Notes: a model not told the origin generated them from the sequence alone. 64,000 nt of DNA from Terrimonas sp. (GCA_016125075.1 WGMO01000001.1:124001-188000); one strand, 5' to 3'; counted from the first letter of the stretch, positions 17,419 to 25,649 are shown. Made by a program: numbers and translations.

Positions 17419-17576
17419 AAGATCAGTTTAATGGCCAGTATGATCAGGCAAAGGATGAATATCAGGATGCTGATTCGGTTGATGCCATGCATATACTTGA
17501 TCCACTGGGTCTTGGGCCGGTTAGGATCGGGTTTTTTGATAAATAGGTATTCTGCTAATTGCCTGATGACGCCCAT
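17415..17576 (-). CDS. DUF6728-like 53-residue membrane protein
   Basis: This short gene lies on the strand opposite the end of lpxB. The product has a soluble, basic N-terminal half (MGVIRQLAEYLFIKKP, DPNRPKTQWIKYMHGIN) and a single C-terminal transmembrane helix (about residues 35-53) ending at the stop. It resembles the small DUF6728 proteins seen in Bacteroidota. It starts with ATG at 17576. The sequence is strongly protein-like (charged N-terminus, clean helix), which is why I call it despite its size. The function is unknown. Confidence 0.75.
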   Translation of the reverse strand: MGVIRQLAEYLFIKKPDPNRPKTQWIKYMHGINRISILIFILCLIILAIKLIF

Positions 17577-17725
17577 ACTTAATGATTATCCTTATAAAGT
17601 TACCAGAAATAACACCTGAATGTTCAAAGGGTTCGGGGAGGGTCATCAATTTATTATTGCAGGTAGCGGGTTTTTGAGTTTTTTTTTTATTCTACGTATC
17701 TTTTACATCACCAAAATCTTGCGCA

Positions 17726-18298
17726 ATGAAAAAATTCACTTTTCTCATGGGGCTATTGTTTCCGGGATTTTTTTGCATGCAAACCCATGCCCAAACACAG
17801 GAGGAAATGCAGAAATGGATGGATTATATGACCCCCTCCGATATCCACAAGATGATCGCCAGCTGGGATGGCACCTGGAATGAGGACGTAACCATGTGGA
17901 TGGGTCCCGGGGCACCGCCGATGCAAATGAAGACCACCAGTGAAAACAAAATGCTCCTTGATGGAAGGTACCAGGAGGCCAAACATGAAGGGAATTTCAA
18001 TGGCATGCCTTTCCAGGGTATGAGTGTACTTGGGTTTGACAATGCCCGGAAGATATTTTTCTATTCCTGGATCGATAATTTCGGTACCGGGATGATCTAT
18101 ATGGAAGGCACCTGGGACCCTGCAAAAAAAACCATCAACCTGAAAGGGAAAATGACCGATCCGATGTCGGGAAAGCTGATCGACCTGCGGGAGGTCATTA
18201 CGATTGTAGACGACGATACCCAGTTGATGGAGCAATATACCCTGCAGGATGGCAAGGAATTCAAAAGCATGGAACTCACCTCAAAAAGGAAAAAATGA
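17726..18298 (+). CDS. Secreted DUF1579 protein
   Basis: The protein has 190 residues with a signal peptide (about 1-22, THAQT). Its body fits DUF1579: IASWDGTWNEDVTMWM near residue 45, then MLLDGRYQEAKHEG, MPFQGMSVLGFDNA, and a C-terminal QYTLQDGKEF. Such proteins adopt a calycin-like barrel and are exported, but their ligand is unknown. A poor -7-like box (AAATCTTG, 17714-17721) ends 4 nt before the ATG. A strong terminator follows at 18310-18336. A distant relative with a similar opening (FDFWIGEWDV) is at 22449-22976. Confidence 0.8.
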   Translation: MKKFTFLMGLLFPGFFCMQTHAQTQEEMQKWMDYMTPSDIHKMIASWDGTWNEDVTMWMGPGAPPMQMKTTSENKMLLDGRYQEAKHEGNFNGMPFQGMSVLGFDNARKIFFYSWIDNFGTGMIYMEGTWDPAKKTINLKGKMTDPMSGKLIDLREVITIVDDDTQLMEQYTLQDGKEFKSMELTSKRKK

Positions 18299-18309
18299 TA
18301 CGGTAAATA

Positions 18310-18336
18310 AAAAAAGGGGCGGCCCCTTTTTTTATT
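18310..18336. terminator. Bidirectional terminator
   Basis: A-rich and T-rich flanks surround a GC stem in the sequence ...AAAGGGGC GG CCCCTTT..., giving T runs in both directions. It sits between the convergent DUF1579 gene and the GNAT-nitrilase gene and overlaps the last codons of the latter (stop at 18332). Confidence 0.7.
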
Positions 18337-19855
18337 TCTTGATCAATTCCAGCCGGTAAAGATCATTCCTGCGGTCTTTCAGGTTTTGAACACTCCCATA
18401 CTCATGCAATTCCTGCAACAATGAAAGATCCACATCTGAAACAATGATCATTTCAGTATTGGGTGAGGCCTCTGCCTTGATACCATTTACCGGAAAGGCG
18501 AAATCGGAGGGGGTGAATACGGCTGACTGTGCAAACTGCAGGTCCATATTATGGACTTTCGGCAGGTTGCCGACATTGCCTGCAATCGCCACATAACATT
18601 CGTTTTCGACGGCCCTTGCCTGTGCACAATACCGAACACGGTTATAGGCATTTTGTGTATCCGTCAGGAATGGAACAAAAAGGATCTTCATGCCCTGGTC
18701 GGCCAAAATCCTTGGCAATTCAGGAAATTCAACATCATAACAAATAAGCATTCCCACTTTTCCGCAATCAGATTCGATAAGGGGCAAACGGTCGCCGCCC
18801 TTCATGCCCCACTCATATTCCTCCGAAGGAGTAGGGTGAATCTTATCATAACTGTCCATCTTTCCGTTCCTGTGCAGGAAATACGCCGTATTATATAATC
18901 CATCTTCCCGCATTTCCGGCATACTCCCGGCGATGATATTGACATTATAGGAAATGGCAAGTTTTGAAAGTTCCTCCACGAGCGGTTTAGTATATTTTGC
19001 CAGTTCCCGAATCGCTTTGTGCCCGGGCAGGTGATTGTATTTTCCCATCAGGGGAGCGTTGAACAATTCCGGCAATACAGCAAAGTCGGACTCATAATCA
19101 CTAACGGCATCCAGGAAATATTCAACGCTGTTTAACAGGTCCTCCGGTTTTTCATAGGGCCGCATCTGCCACTGGATAACCCCAATCCGCACGGATTCCT
19201 TTTTCTCCTTGATTGGGCTGGTAGCCCTTTCATAAAACACATTATACCAAACCAGCAGGGTGGCATATCCCATCGACTCGTTGTCATCGGGCAAATAATT
19301 CTGCATGACTTTCTTGATCTGGAAATCATTGGCCAGCTGGAAACTGAGGGTGGGATCATGAATAGTCCTTTTCTTGACTTTTTCAATATATTCCCTGGGA
19401 GTAAGTTTTTCGGCATATTTATGATAATTCGGAATCCTTCCACCCGCCATGATCGCCCGGAGGTTATAACTTTCGCAAACCTTCTTTCTGGCGTCGTACA
19501 ATCTTCTTGCTAAACGAAGACCCCTGTATCCGGGATGGATAAAAACCTCAATACCATATAAAACATCACCGTCCGGGTCATGGGTATTGAAAGTAAAATC
19601 GCCGGTGATCTGCCGATAGGTATGATTATCGCCAAATCGCTTGCTATTGATAATGATAGAGAGTGCACATCCCACTACTTTGCCATCCTTAAGAATACAG
19701 ATCTGCCCGTCAGGAAATTTTTCGATCAACCGGGAAAGCGCCTCTTCTTTCCAATATTGCCCCCCCAGGCTGGCATAGGCCTGAACCATGGATTCCTTTA
19801 ATTGTTCATAATCGTTGATCGTCAAAGCCCTGACTTCTATCTTGGTATGTGCCAT
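18332..19855 (-). CDS. GNAT acetyltransferase - carbon-nitrogen hydrolase fusion
   Basis: The protein has 507 residues. Residues about 5-165 form a GNAT domain, with acetyl-CoA-binding segment VFIHPGYRGLRLARRLYDARK. Residues about 222-500 form a nitrilase-superfamily hydrolase with the Glu-Lys-Cys triad: Glu in FAVLPELFNAP, Lys in SYDKIHPTPSEEYEWG and Cys in MLICYDVEFPEL. Two-domain proteins of this layout are known and annotated as bifunctional; the substrate is not established, though amide hydrolysis coupled to N-acyl transfer is implied. The gene is monocistronic. Confidence 0.88.
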   Translation of the reverse strand: MAHTKIEVRALTINDYEQLKESMVQAYASLGGQYWKEEALSRLIEKFPDGQICILKDGKVVGCALSIIINSKRFGDNHTYRQITGDFTFNTHDPDGDVLYGIEVFIHPGYRGLRLARRLYDARKKVCESYNLRAIMAGGRIPNYHKYAEKLTPREYIEKVKKRTIHDPTLSFQLANDFQIKKVMQNYLPDDNESMGYATLLVWYNVFYERATSPIKEKKESVRIGVIQWQMRPYEKPEDLLNSVEYFLDAVSDYESDFAVLPELFNAPLMGKYNHLPGHKAIRELAKYTKPLVEELSKLAISYNVNIIAGSMPEMREDGLYNTAYFLHRNGKMDSYDKIHPTPSEEYEWGMKGGDRLPLIESDCGKVGMLICYDVEFPELPRILADQGMKILFVPFLTDTQNAYNRVRYCAQARAVENECYVAIAGNVGNLPKVHNMDLQFAQSAVFTPSDFAFPVNGIKAEASPNTEMIIVSDVDLSLLQELHEYGSVQNLKDRRNDLYRLELIKK

Positions 19856-19918
19856 TGTATTGTTTTGGAGAAAATATACTAATTATTATTTAAAGAAATT
19901 CTAAACATAAGAATTATC

Positions 19919-19946
19919 AAAAAAAAGGCCGCACATCGCGGCTTTT
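19919..19946 (-). terminator. Terminator of the small-protein cluster
   Basis: On the minus strand, GCCGC (19938-19942) pairs with GCGGC (19928-19932) around a 5-nt loop, followed by one C and eight T's. It lies past the last gene of the 22976-20002 cluster. Confidence 0.6.
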
Positions 19947-20001
19947 GAGCAAATATCATTCGGATAAAGGGAATGAATAGAACAGTTTCCCACAAGGTAT
20001 T

Positions 20002-20571
20002 TTAAACTGCCTTGTCATATGCTTTTTTTATCCATGCCAGGAGGTCTTTGTTGATATCATTTTCCTGTTCCAGTTTTATCCTATGGGTACACATGGCATT
20101 CCAGGTACCACTGGCTGTCAGTTTCCCCGAAGGGGGAACACCTTTGATATTGAGTCCGATATCCAGTCTTTCTTTAGTGGAAGGCTGGATAATTGCAAAT
20201 TGCTTTTTTCTTCTGATACTTATATAGGCCTTCTTTGGTGCTATTGTTATGTCTTCGCCGAAATCCCTGACTTTTTCCATGATCATTTCATACCAGGATC
20301 TTAGTAGTTCTTTTCCCTGGTATTGTCCATCGATCAACTCATCAGTATCATCAACTGCACCCGCATGCGATTGTTTGGCTACATGAACCAAAAGATTGGC
20401 ATTCCCATGCGTAAACCCGTGCTTTTCCTTCAGGAATTTAACCAATTCTCCGTGCTTTGAAAAACCGGATTTATTCACAACCGATATCCATTCACTGATT
20501 TTTTTCCCGGTATTTTTTTCAATATTATCGAGTTGCGTTTTTGCCGCTTTCTGTATGGGGTCCATACTCAT
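20002..20571 (-). CDS. DUF4287 - DUF5655 protein
   Basis: The protein has 189 residues. The N-terminal DUF4287 domain (about 3-68) contains KISEWISVVNKSGFSKHGELVKFLKEKHGFTHGNAN in two short blocks. The C-terminal DUF5655 domain (about 85-187) contains ITIAPKKAYISIRRKKQFAIIQPSTKERLDIGLN and ends with a W-x-KKAYD helix. The domain resembles DUF1801/YdhG folds and DNA-binding mimics, but its role is not known. It lies 1 bp downstream of the DUF1801 gene, clearly in the same operon, and is the last gene before a terminator. Confidence 0.85.
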   Translation of the reverse strand: MSMDPIQKAAKTQLDNIEKNTGKKISEWISVVNKSGFSKHGELVKFLKEKHGFTHGNANLLVHVAKQSHAGAVDDTDELIDGQYQGKELLRSWYEMIMEKVRDFGEDITIAPKKAYISIRRKKQFAIIQPSTKERLDIGLNIKGVPPSGKLTASGTWNAMCTHRIKLEQENDINKDLLAWIKKAYDKAV

Positions 20572-20572
20572 A

Positions 20573-21034
20573 TTATTTTTTTACGGGTTTTGACTTTTCA
20601 TAAATTGCTATCCATTCTTCTGGTGTCATTTTTGTTGCCAGCTCCCCAATGAGTGCATAGGGAATCTTATCCATGTGCTTAAGCCTGATACAGCATTTCC
20701 CCATATCCGGTTTACCGATCTGTAATTTGGCATATTCACTGGCAAACCATTTTCCCAGCGGGTTTTCAGCATAAATCCCCATATGATAGACCGAAATGTA
20801 ATTCTTTTGCGAAGCAAGGTTCATGAAAGGAAGGGGAAGACGGGGATCACAATGATATCCTTCTGCATAAAGAGAATGAGGTACCACATAAGCGATCATC
20901 CCATAACCCATCACCTCTTTGAACCCTTTCGGGAGATTCTTTTTGATGATCTTCCTGAGTAAAGAAACCGGCTCTTTTCTGTCGGCAGGTAATGCTTCGA
21001 TGTATTGGTCGGGTGTTGCAGCTTTTGATTGCAT
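20573..21034 (-). CDS. DUF1801 (YdhG-like) protein
   Basis: The protein has 153 residues. DUF1801 features are TPDQYIEALPADRKEPVSLLRKIIKK at the N-terminus (seen in parts), PKGFKEVMGYGMIAYVVPHSLY in the centre, and KCCIRLKHMDKIPYALIGEL followed by TPEEWIAIYEK at the C-terminus. The fold is that of small soluble proteins, some with a proposed iron-chaperone-like surface. It is encoded 1 bp upstream of the DUF4287/DUF5655 gene. The function is unknown. Confidence 0.87.
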   Translation of the reverse strand: MQSKAATPDQYIEALPADRKEPVSLLRKIIKKNLPKGFKEVMGYGMIAYVVPHSLYAEGYHCDPRLPLPFMNLASQKNYISVYHMGIYAENPLGKWFASEYAKLQIGKPDMGKCCIRLKHMDKIPYALIGELATKMTPEEWIAIYEKSKPVKK

Positions 21035-21104
21035 ATATTTTTATTTTGAAGCAGCTTAAAATTTTAACGGTTCCACATCAACTGAATTTAATGCACGGGT
21101 TGCC

Positions 21105-21461
21105 CTATTTTTTCCCGGCCACGTTCTTCTTCGAAACTTTGGCCATCTTATTATAGTCAAGCGCCAGTTTGATCCAATAATCCAATTGCCTCCTGTTGGT
21201 TAGGGCATGCATATCAACAAATACAAACCCTTTCATAACTTTCCCGGTAAAATCCATAGGGGAGCAGCCTTCTTTTTCTATCACTTCTTCATATTTTTCA
21301 GGATCAAGCCTTACCATCAACCTTTCTTTTTCCACACCTACACACATTTTATCATTTACCATAAAACACAGCCCCCCGAACATTCTTTTTTCAATAACAT
21401 TTCGATGTGTTTCGGCAATAATTTCGCGGGTCCGGTCAGCCAGTTTTTCATTGAAGGCCAT
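21105..21461 (-). CDS. TfoX/Sxy N-terminal domain protein
   Basis: The protein has 118 residues and covers only the TfoX N-terminal domain: VIEKRMFGGLCFMVNDKMCVGVEKERLMVRL (in parts), then a C-terminal YWIKLALDYNKM helix and a lysine-rich tail. In gammaproteobacteria the full-length relatives regulate competence; single-domain forms in Bacteroidota have no known role and no sign of a DNA-binding partner here. It sits 70 bp after the DUF1801 gene in the gene order of the strand and 10 bp downstream of the SRPBCC gene. Confidence 0.85.
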   Translation of the reverse strand: MAFNEKLADRTREIIAETHRNVIEKRMFGGLCFMVNDKMCVGVEKERLMVRLDPEKYEEVIEKEGCSPMDFTGKVMKGFVFVDMHALTNRRQLDYWIKLALDYNKMAKVSKKNVAGKK

Positions 21462-21471
21462 CTATAAACAT

Positions 21472-21981
21472 TTAAGCGGTGATCACTTGTTGTATGGACA
21501 TATTCTTATTCCGCAGGTCTAACCCACCTTCTAAAACTGATTTCAGGTTGGTCAGGTAAAATATCCACCCGGTCTTACAACCCAGGTGCCATTGTTGCCT
21601 GGCCTTTTCATCAACCGGAATATCCGACTGAGTGAGTTCAACAATTTGCTGACCCTGCTCTTCAAAAATACGGACCGTACATATACCTGCATCGCCAAAA
21701 CGAAACTGAAAGTAGTCCTTGCCATTCGCTTCTAAAATTTCGCCCTGTTCTTGAATATCATCCGGATAACCATGCCACCACCATGTATAGGTATCTCCTT
21801 TCTGTACTTCATCTCCGGGTAAGTAAGGTACCAAATCCTGTTTTACATAATCAGCTTTTCGCAGGAACCAGGATTCAATACCCTCCCGTGTCGCCCAGCA
21901 CCCATATAATTTTTCTGCGGATGCCTGGATGTTCACCCGTATGGAGAACCTGCTCCAGTCAAATTCCACCATATCATTCAT
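21472..21981 (-). CDS. AHSA1/SRPBCC domain protein
   Basis: The protein has 169 residues. The opening FSIRVNIQASAEKLYGCWATREGIESWFL is the first strand, helix and strand of the START-like Activator of Hsp90 ATPase homologue 1 family, followed by a beta-sheet with TYTWWWHGYPDD and a long C-terminal helix (GWIFYLTNLKSVLEGGLDLR). Such proteins bind small hydrophobic ligands; the ligand is not predictable. It lies 1 bp after the VOC gene, so the pair is translationally adjacent. Confidence 0.88.
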   Translation of the reverse strand: MNDMVEFDWSRFSIRVNIQASAEKLYGCWATREGIESWFLRKADYVKQDLVPYLPGDEVQKGDTYTWWWHGYPDDIQEQGEILEANGKDYFQFRFGDAGICTVRIFEEQGQQIVELTQSDIPVDEKARQQWHLGCKTGWIFYLTNLKSVLEGGLDLRNKNMSIQQVITA

Positions 21982-21982
21982 T

Positions 21983-22363
21983 TTATTGCGGTATGGAATG
22001 CAACCCTATCCGGTTTCCTTCTGTATCAATTATTACGGCCATGTATCCATATTCCGGGCTGATCTGGGTTTTGGGTACCATGATCCTCCCCCCTGCCGCC
22101 TCCACCCTGTCTAATACCTTTTGCAGGTCCGGATTGCCATTCAGGTAGATCAGGGGTCCATCGGTAGAAGAAGGTTTATGGAATCCGCCGCTATCTACCA
22201 CGGCACCCCCGACCCCCATGCTGTCTTCAATAGGAAACATCCGCATTTTTATGTTGGGTAAGTCTAATGGATTGAGCTTTACATCAAAAATTGTTTCATA
22301 AAACTGAGTAGCCCTATCCAGATCCGAAGAACCGATTTCAAACCAGCTTATGGCATTTTTCAT
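21983..22363 (-). CDS. VOC (glyoxalase/bleomycin-resistance fold) protein
   Basis: The protein has 126 residues with the two beta-alpha-beta-beta-beta modules of the vicinal oxygen chelate fold. Module 1 has AISWFEIGSSDLDRATQFYETIF; module 2 has GPLIYLNGNPDLQKVLDRVEAAGGRIMVPKTQI in parts and ends YMAVIIDTEGNRIGLHS. The final Glu and the arrangement of acidic residues could coordinate a metal, but metal ligands are incomplete. It is the probable first gene of the tightly packed part of the cluster; upstream is an 85-bp gap to the secreted gene. Confidence 0.88.
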   Translation of the reverse strand: MKNAISWFEIGSSDLDRATQFYETIFDVKLNPLDLPNIKMRMFPIEDSMGVGGAVVDSGGFHKPSSTDGPLIYLNGNPDLQKVLDRVEAAGGRIMVPKTQISPEYGYMAVIIDTEGNRIGLHSIPQ

Positions 22364-22448
22364 ATTGGTTTTATTTGATGATAAAAATCATGTTCGATTT
22401 TTTGCAGTATATAATCGGGGTTTTATGACCCATAGTATTATTGAAAAA

Positions 22449-22976
22449 TCAATGTTTCCTCCTGTATTCAAGATCATATTCCGTTTGCCAGGTCTTGCCA
22501 TTATCAGTTGACTTTTCGCCGTGTTGCCGCACTATATCGGCTCCCAGTTTATAGAAAGTTAATCTACGAAAAAAATCATTCCCTTTCTTGTCTTTTACGT
22601 GATCGGCATAAAAAGTCATTTTATCTTTACCCGCTTCCCCCCGCAGAAATTCAGTACTTCCCCCCACGTTATCCACCCAGGTCTGCTGCCATTGTTTTGT
22701 CGAGGGGTTGTACTTGTTAAAACTCTTTCCGGTATAAACAATTCCCTGTGTTAAATTGGCGCTGGTCCACTCCTCCAAAATAACACAACTGTCCAGCAGT
22801 AACGATATCTTACTTTTCCCTGCCAGGTTTCCATTGGCATTGCTGTATACATCCCACTCACCGATCCAGAAATCAAACTGTCGGTATTCAGGTGCGCTGC
22901 AGGGCAATTGTGCTGGTATTTTCGTTGAATGTGTCAACAAAAGACAAAAGACTGGAATAAAAAATGATTGTCGCAT
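22449..22976 (-). CDS. Secreted DUF1579-like protein
   Basis: The protein has 175 residues with a signal peptide (about 1-22). The motif FDFWIGEWDVYSNANGNLAGKSKISL resembles the opening strands of DUF1579-type lipocalin-like proteins, and the following YNPSTKQWQQTWVDN matches their second sheet. The ligand is unknown. It shares a likely fold, but not close similarity, with the product at 17726-18298. It may be co-transcribed with the VOC and SRPBCC genes 85 bp downstream. Confidence that it is a real secreted protein is high; the family name is less certain. Confidence 0.65.
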   Translation of the reverse strand: MRQSFFIPVFCLLLTHSTKIPAQLPCSAPEYRQFDFWIGEWDVYSNANGNLAGKSKISLLLDSCVILEEWTSANLTQGIVYTGKSFNKYNPSTKQWQQTWVDNVGGSTEFLRGEAGKDKMTFYADHVKDKKGNDFFRRLTFYKLGADIVRQHGEKSTDNGKTWQTEYDLEYRRKH

Positions 22977-23262
22977 AAATTTTTTTATGTAGACACTAAA
23001 AATAAACTGTTTGCTGGAACATCCATAATGCTATAGCACCACTTATCATATCGGTGATACACAGCAGGATTGCTGCTTATACCTCCCGGTTTCAACCCCC
23101 GCTGGTTCACCTCCTTTCCGGGATTTATTTTAAATAGCAAAATTTCGACCGATGAATTATTCAGGCTTTTCCACAAAAAAAGTTAGAAAAATAGGAAAAT
23201 TTTAGGGCGCAGGACTTTGTGTAAAATCCTATAACTGTTCATCCTACTGGTTAAATCGCTAT
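22977..23262. other. Intergenic gap without recognised gene
   Basis: This 286-bp gap lies between two divergent genes. A 63-codon minus-strand frame (22985-23176) has no recognisable domain and mixed codon use, and I do not call it. No tRNA, riboswitch or clear promoter box was recognised. Confidence 0.4.
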
Positions 23263-24114
23263 ATGGTACACTTATCGTTTTCAAAGGATCCCAGGTTTTT
23301 CCAGATTTTTTTTCAGGTATTCTTCCTGACCTATGGAATACTTTTCCTGGAATGGGAGGCTGACTGGCAGCATTATGGGGTAACAATTTTATCCTGCCTT
23401 GTTTTCAATTATCTGGCTTTGGCCATTAGAAAAAGAAAATGGCCTTCTTTAACCGGGAAAACGGGGTTTTCCTGTTGGGGCTTGAGTGTATTGATCAGTG
23501 CCCTCAGCCTCTGTCTCTTGCTGAAAACCAATTACTGGCCTATCAGCCTGCTGGCAGCGGCTTTGACCGTTATATCGAAATATACCTTAAGGATCAATGG
23601 CAAACATCTCTTTAACCCCTCAGCATTTGGTATTATCAGTACAGTCCTGCTGACCAAACAGGCCTGGATTTCTCCCGGGCAATGGGGAACAGGAACTGTT
23701 TTATTTTTTGCCATTATCAGCCTGGGTTTTATCGTGGTGACACGGGTACAAAAACTGGATGTCAGCCTGGGTTTTTTAATATGCTTTGCCGGTCTTCTTT
23801 ATTTCCGCCAGGTCATTTACCTGGATTGGCCCCTTGATTTTTATCTCCATTCCATCAGTACCGGCAGTCTGCTCCTGTTCAGTTTTTTTATGATCAGCGA
23901 CCCAAGAACTTCACCCGATCATCCCCTGGCAAGGATCATCTGGGCGGTCATGGTTGCTGGCCTATCCTTCTACCTTTCTGCTTTTGCATGGAAAAATAAT
24001 ACCCCGGTTTGGGTCCTGGTAGCTGCGGCACCCCTGGTCCCGGTAATGGACCGGATTTTCAAGGCTAAAAAATTTATATGGGCTCCGGAAGACCCTAAAA
24101 CAATTCTTCAATAA
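23263..24114 (+). CDS. Stand-alone RnfD/NqrB-like membrane protein
   Basis: The protein has 283 residues and eight or nine hydrophobic segments. It carries two features of the NqrB/RnfD/UnbU group: GKHLFNPSAFG after about residue 110 and FFMISDPRTSPDHP near residue 210. The covalent FMN site (SGAT) of NqrB/RnfD is not present, and no other Rnf or Nqr subunit is in the window. Canonical subunits pump ions while passing electrons; this one may carry riboflavin or another cofactor only, or act as a membrane scaffold. The DUF2330 gene follows after 15 bp, in an operon-like arrangement. Confidence 0.75.
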   Translation: MVHLSFSKDPRFFQIFFQVFFLTYGILFLEWEADWQHYGVTILSCLVFNYLALAIRKRKWPSLTGKTGFSCWGLSVLISALSLCLLLKTNYWPISLLAAALTVISKYTLRINGKHLFNPSAFGIISTVLLTKQAWISPGQWGTGTVLFFAIISLGFIVVTRVQKLDVSLGFLICFAGLLYFRQVIYLDWPLDFYLHSISTGSLLLFSFFMISDPRTSPDHPLARIIWAVMVAGLSFYLSAFAWKNNTPVWVLVAAAPLVPVMDRIFKAKKFIWAPEDPKTILQ

Positions 24115-24129
24115 AACAAACACCTATTT

Positions 24130-25596
24130 ATGAAAAGAAAGATGAAAAAAGCAGCAGCCATCATCCTGATGGGAGCCATGTTCTGTAATGAAGCCTCAGC
24201 TTTTTGCGGTTTTTATGTGGCAAAAGCAGATGGCACGTTAAAAAACAAAACATCTCAGGTCATTCTTGTCAGGGATGGTAATAAGACCGTCATAACGATG
24301 AGTAATGATTATAAAGGAAATGCCCGGGATTTCGCCCTGGTAGTACCCGTTCCGGTGGTACTAAAAAAATCGGATATCAAGGTTGTTGATGCCGGTATAT
24401 TCCAGCGACTGAATGATTATTCAAAGCCAAGACTGGTTGAATATTATGACCAGAACCCCTGTTCAGGTCCAATGCTCGATGAGGTTGTCACAACAGGCAT
24501 AGCCGGAAAAGTAGCTGGTGTAAGGATCAGGGGGAATAGTTCAGCAAAAGCAGATAATAAAGTAAAAGTTGAAGCCCGGTATACCGTGGGGGAATATGAT
24601 ATCGTCATCCTGAGTACCGAAGAAAGTGGTGCATTAAAAAAATGGCTGGATGCAAACGGGTATAAAATTCCAAAAGGCGCCAATGAGGTGCTGGAACCTT
24701 ATATAAAAAGCAATCTTAAATTTTTTGTGGTCAAAGTGAACCTTGAGGAACAGGACAGGTTAGGTGTAGAACAACTTCGGCCCATCCAGATCAGTTTTGA
24801 GTCTCCTAAATTCATGCTCCCCATACGCCTGGGCATGGCCAATGCAGACGGGGATCAGGATATGATTGTTTATGCCTTTTCCAGAAACGGAAGAATTGAA
24901 TCGCTGAATTACAGGACAGTCTCAGTACCCACTTCAAAAAATATCCCCCTATTTATCAAAGAAAATTTTGGAAACTTCTATGCCAACCTGTTTCAGCATC
25001 AATGGGAGCGGGAGGGTAAAGGGATTGTATTCCTGGAATATGCATGGGACGTAAGCCCTTCCAATTATGTCAAGTGTGATCCCTGTGTCAGTAATCCTCC
25101 CAATGAAAATGATCTCAGGGAGGCCGGGGTTTGGTGGATCAGTAAAAACAAATACAATGATTATGTTGATGAATATGATCCCAACAGGTCCTCTGTCTAT
25201 TTTACCAGATTACACGTACGCTATAACAGGAATGCATTTCCCCAGGACCTTGTTTTCCAGGCCACTCCTAATAAAGAAAACTTCCAGTCCCGGTATATTG
25301 TAACACATCCTGCAACCGGAAGCCTGGATTGTCCGGAAGGGAAAAAATATTTATCCTCTTTAAAAGAAAGAAGACAACAGGAAATGGACATGCTGGGATA
25401 CCTGACAGGAAAGGGTTATGACAACTGGGATCTTGCCATGGAAAATCCCGGTGAGGATTTGCTTCCTGCGGAATTCTCCTACCCCGCCCTGGCGGTTTCG
25501 CACACGCCGGACCAAAACAACACCCGTACGGGAATAATCTTCGGTTCACTTACCCTGGCAGGGTTCCTTTTACTCGGGATTAAGCGGAAGAGATAG
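24130..25596 (+). CDS. DUF2330 membrane-anchored extracytoplasmic protein
   Basis: The protein has 488 residues. A signal peptide (about 1-24, ASAFCGFYVAKADG) is followed by a long extracytoplasmic region with VILVRDGNKTVITMSNDYKGNARDFALVVPVP in parts. This opening is characteristic of DUF2330. The C-terminus has one transmembrane helix (about 468-485) and a KRKR tail, so the protein is anchored with its bulk outside. It is encoded 15 bp after the RnfD-like gene; the two probably work together. No enzymatic function is known for DUF2330. Confidence 0.87.
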   Translation: MKRKMKKAAAIILMGAMFCNEASAFCGFYVAKADGTLKNKTSQVILVRDGNKTVITMSNDYKGNARDFALVVPVPVVLKKSDIKVVDAGIFQRLNDYSKPRLVEYYDQNPCSGPMLDEVVTTGIAGKVAGVRIRGNSSAKADNKVKVEARYTVGEYDIVILSTEESGALKKWLDANGYKIPKGANEVLEPYIKSNLKFFVVKVNLEEQDRLGVEQLRPIQISFESPKFMLPIRLGMANADGDQDMIVYAFSRNGRIESLNYRTVSVPTSKNIPLFIKENFGNFYANLFQHQWEREGKGIVFLEYAWDVSPSNYVKCDPCVSNPPNENDLREAGVWWISKNKYNDYVDEYDPNRSSVYFTRLHVRYNRNAFPQDLVFQATPNKENFQSRYIVTHPATGSLDCPEGKKYLSSLKERRQQEMDMLGYLTGKGYDNWDLAMENPGEDLLPAEFSYPALAVSHTPDQNNTRTGIIFGSLTLAGFLLLGIKRKR

Positions 25597-25608
25597 ACTC
25601 CTTAACTC

Positions 25609-25649
25609 CATGACAAAGCCTTTCTGTTTTGCAGAAAGGCTTTGTCATG
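25609..25649. terminator. Perfect 18-bp hairpin after the DUF2330 gene
   Basis: 25609-25626 and 25632-25649 form an uninterrupted 18-bp stem with a 5-nt loop. The downstream T-tract is poor, so it may act as a transcript 3'-end stabiliser as much as a classical terminator. Confidence 0.6.

Noticed and set aside
20002-22976. Interpretation of the small-domain cluster as a defence island
   Set aside because: No nuclease, toxin, restriction, transposase or phage gene is present. The domains are those of ordinary soluble accessory proteins.
22985-23176. A 63-codon minus-strand frame between the secreted gene and the RnfD-like gene
   Set aside because: No recognisable domain, signal or family-like composition, and no clear promoter. 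Left unassigned.
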